A stretch of 6,057 bases of DNA from RGIG4608 sp964534905 (lineage in GTDB: Bacteria > Bacillota > Clostridia > Oscillospirales > CAG-272). The position numbers and the translations under genes were made by a program. The notes below the pieces were generated by a model, which saw only the letters and a program-made list of their open reading frames with translations, did no database searches and was not told the origin of the DNA. The DNA lies in contig CAZHPZ010000055.1 of NCBI GenBank assembly GCA_964534905.1, positions 1 to 6,057 of the forward strand, given 5' to 3'. Positions 5,875 through 6,057 of this stretch are shown here, piece by piece (position 1 is the first letter of the stretch; each line of letters starts with the position of its first letter).

Positions 5875-6057
5875 ATTTGCTCCTCTCATACTACTTTATT
5901 TCATACGGTATTTTACAACCTTTTTTTCAACTGTATCTCAAATGAAATTCAATAAATGTTGATAATCAGTACAACCTATTATATTGCTCCGATATTTATT
6001 AATTATTTGAAAAATGTTTGCTTTTTGTTAATTGCGAAGTGGACAATAAAATGCTTA
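5875..6057 (-). other. AT-rich upstream region of the PF06541-like gene, non-coding
   Basis: No reading frame of note is present on either strand. For the minus-strand gene, two weak promoter possibilities are visible. One is TTGAAA (5925-5930) with TATGAA (5900-5905) at a long 19-bp spacing. The other is a perfect TATAAT (5978-5983) lacking a good -35. The 8-base word AGGTTGTA (minus strand) occurs twice, at 5914-5921 and 5970-5977. The second copy lies in an imperfect inverted repeat (5950-5961 with 5972-5986) that covers the TATAAT. The region may hold promoter and operator sites, but none is firm. Confidence 0.35.

Noticed and set aside
1..6057. Mobile element, CRISPR array, defence system or toxin-antitoxin pair
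   Set aside because: I found no transposase, integrase, regularly spaced repeats, terminal inverted repeats or small paired genes. Every gene-sized frame is explained by housekeeping, signalling or membrane proteins.

Overview
The window looks like a piece of a Bacillota chromosome, most likely a clostridium of the Oscillospiraceae/Ruminococcus type. The evidence is a large SRP RNA with an Alu domain, followed by dnaX, a YbaB/EbfC-family gene and recR. This is the order known from Bacillus and Clostridia. Strong AGGAGG ribosome binding sites and AT-rich intergenic DNA agree with this. The genus is inference.

Left half, plus strand (1-2856): housekeeping. The window opens inside the SRP RNA (about 1-260, 5' end cut off). 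dnaX (clamp-loader tau subunit) starts 33 bases after its end. ebfC (nucleoid-associated protein) follows, and recR (recombination mediator) begins one base after the ebfC stop. The tight spacing suggests one transcript serving replication and repair. A strong 11-bp hairpin with a T-tract (2861-2889) ends it, and the sequence can work in both directions.

Right half, minus strand (2893-5874), read right to left: a five-helix membrane protein of the putative ABC-transporter type IV (CmpB-like, PF06541) family, then a three-gene unit. That unit is a CDP-alcohol phosphatidyltransferase with a complete catalytic motif, an OmpR/PhoB-type response regulator, and a sensor histidine kinase whose ATG overlaps the regulator's stop. 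A sigma-A-like promoter (TTGCTT, 17 bp, TATAAT) lies just before the phosphatidyltransferase. The layout suggests a membrane-lipid enzyme expressed together with a two-component system that has almost no extracellular sensing domain, so a membrane or envelope signal is plausible.

The last 183 bases (5875-6057) are AT-rich, non-coding upstream DNA. I see no mobile element, CRISPR array, tRNA or clearly novel system. The most interesting point is the lipid enzyme/two-component operon and its compact promoter.
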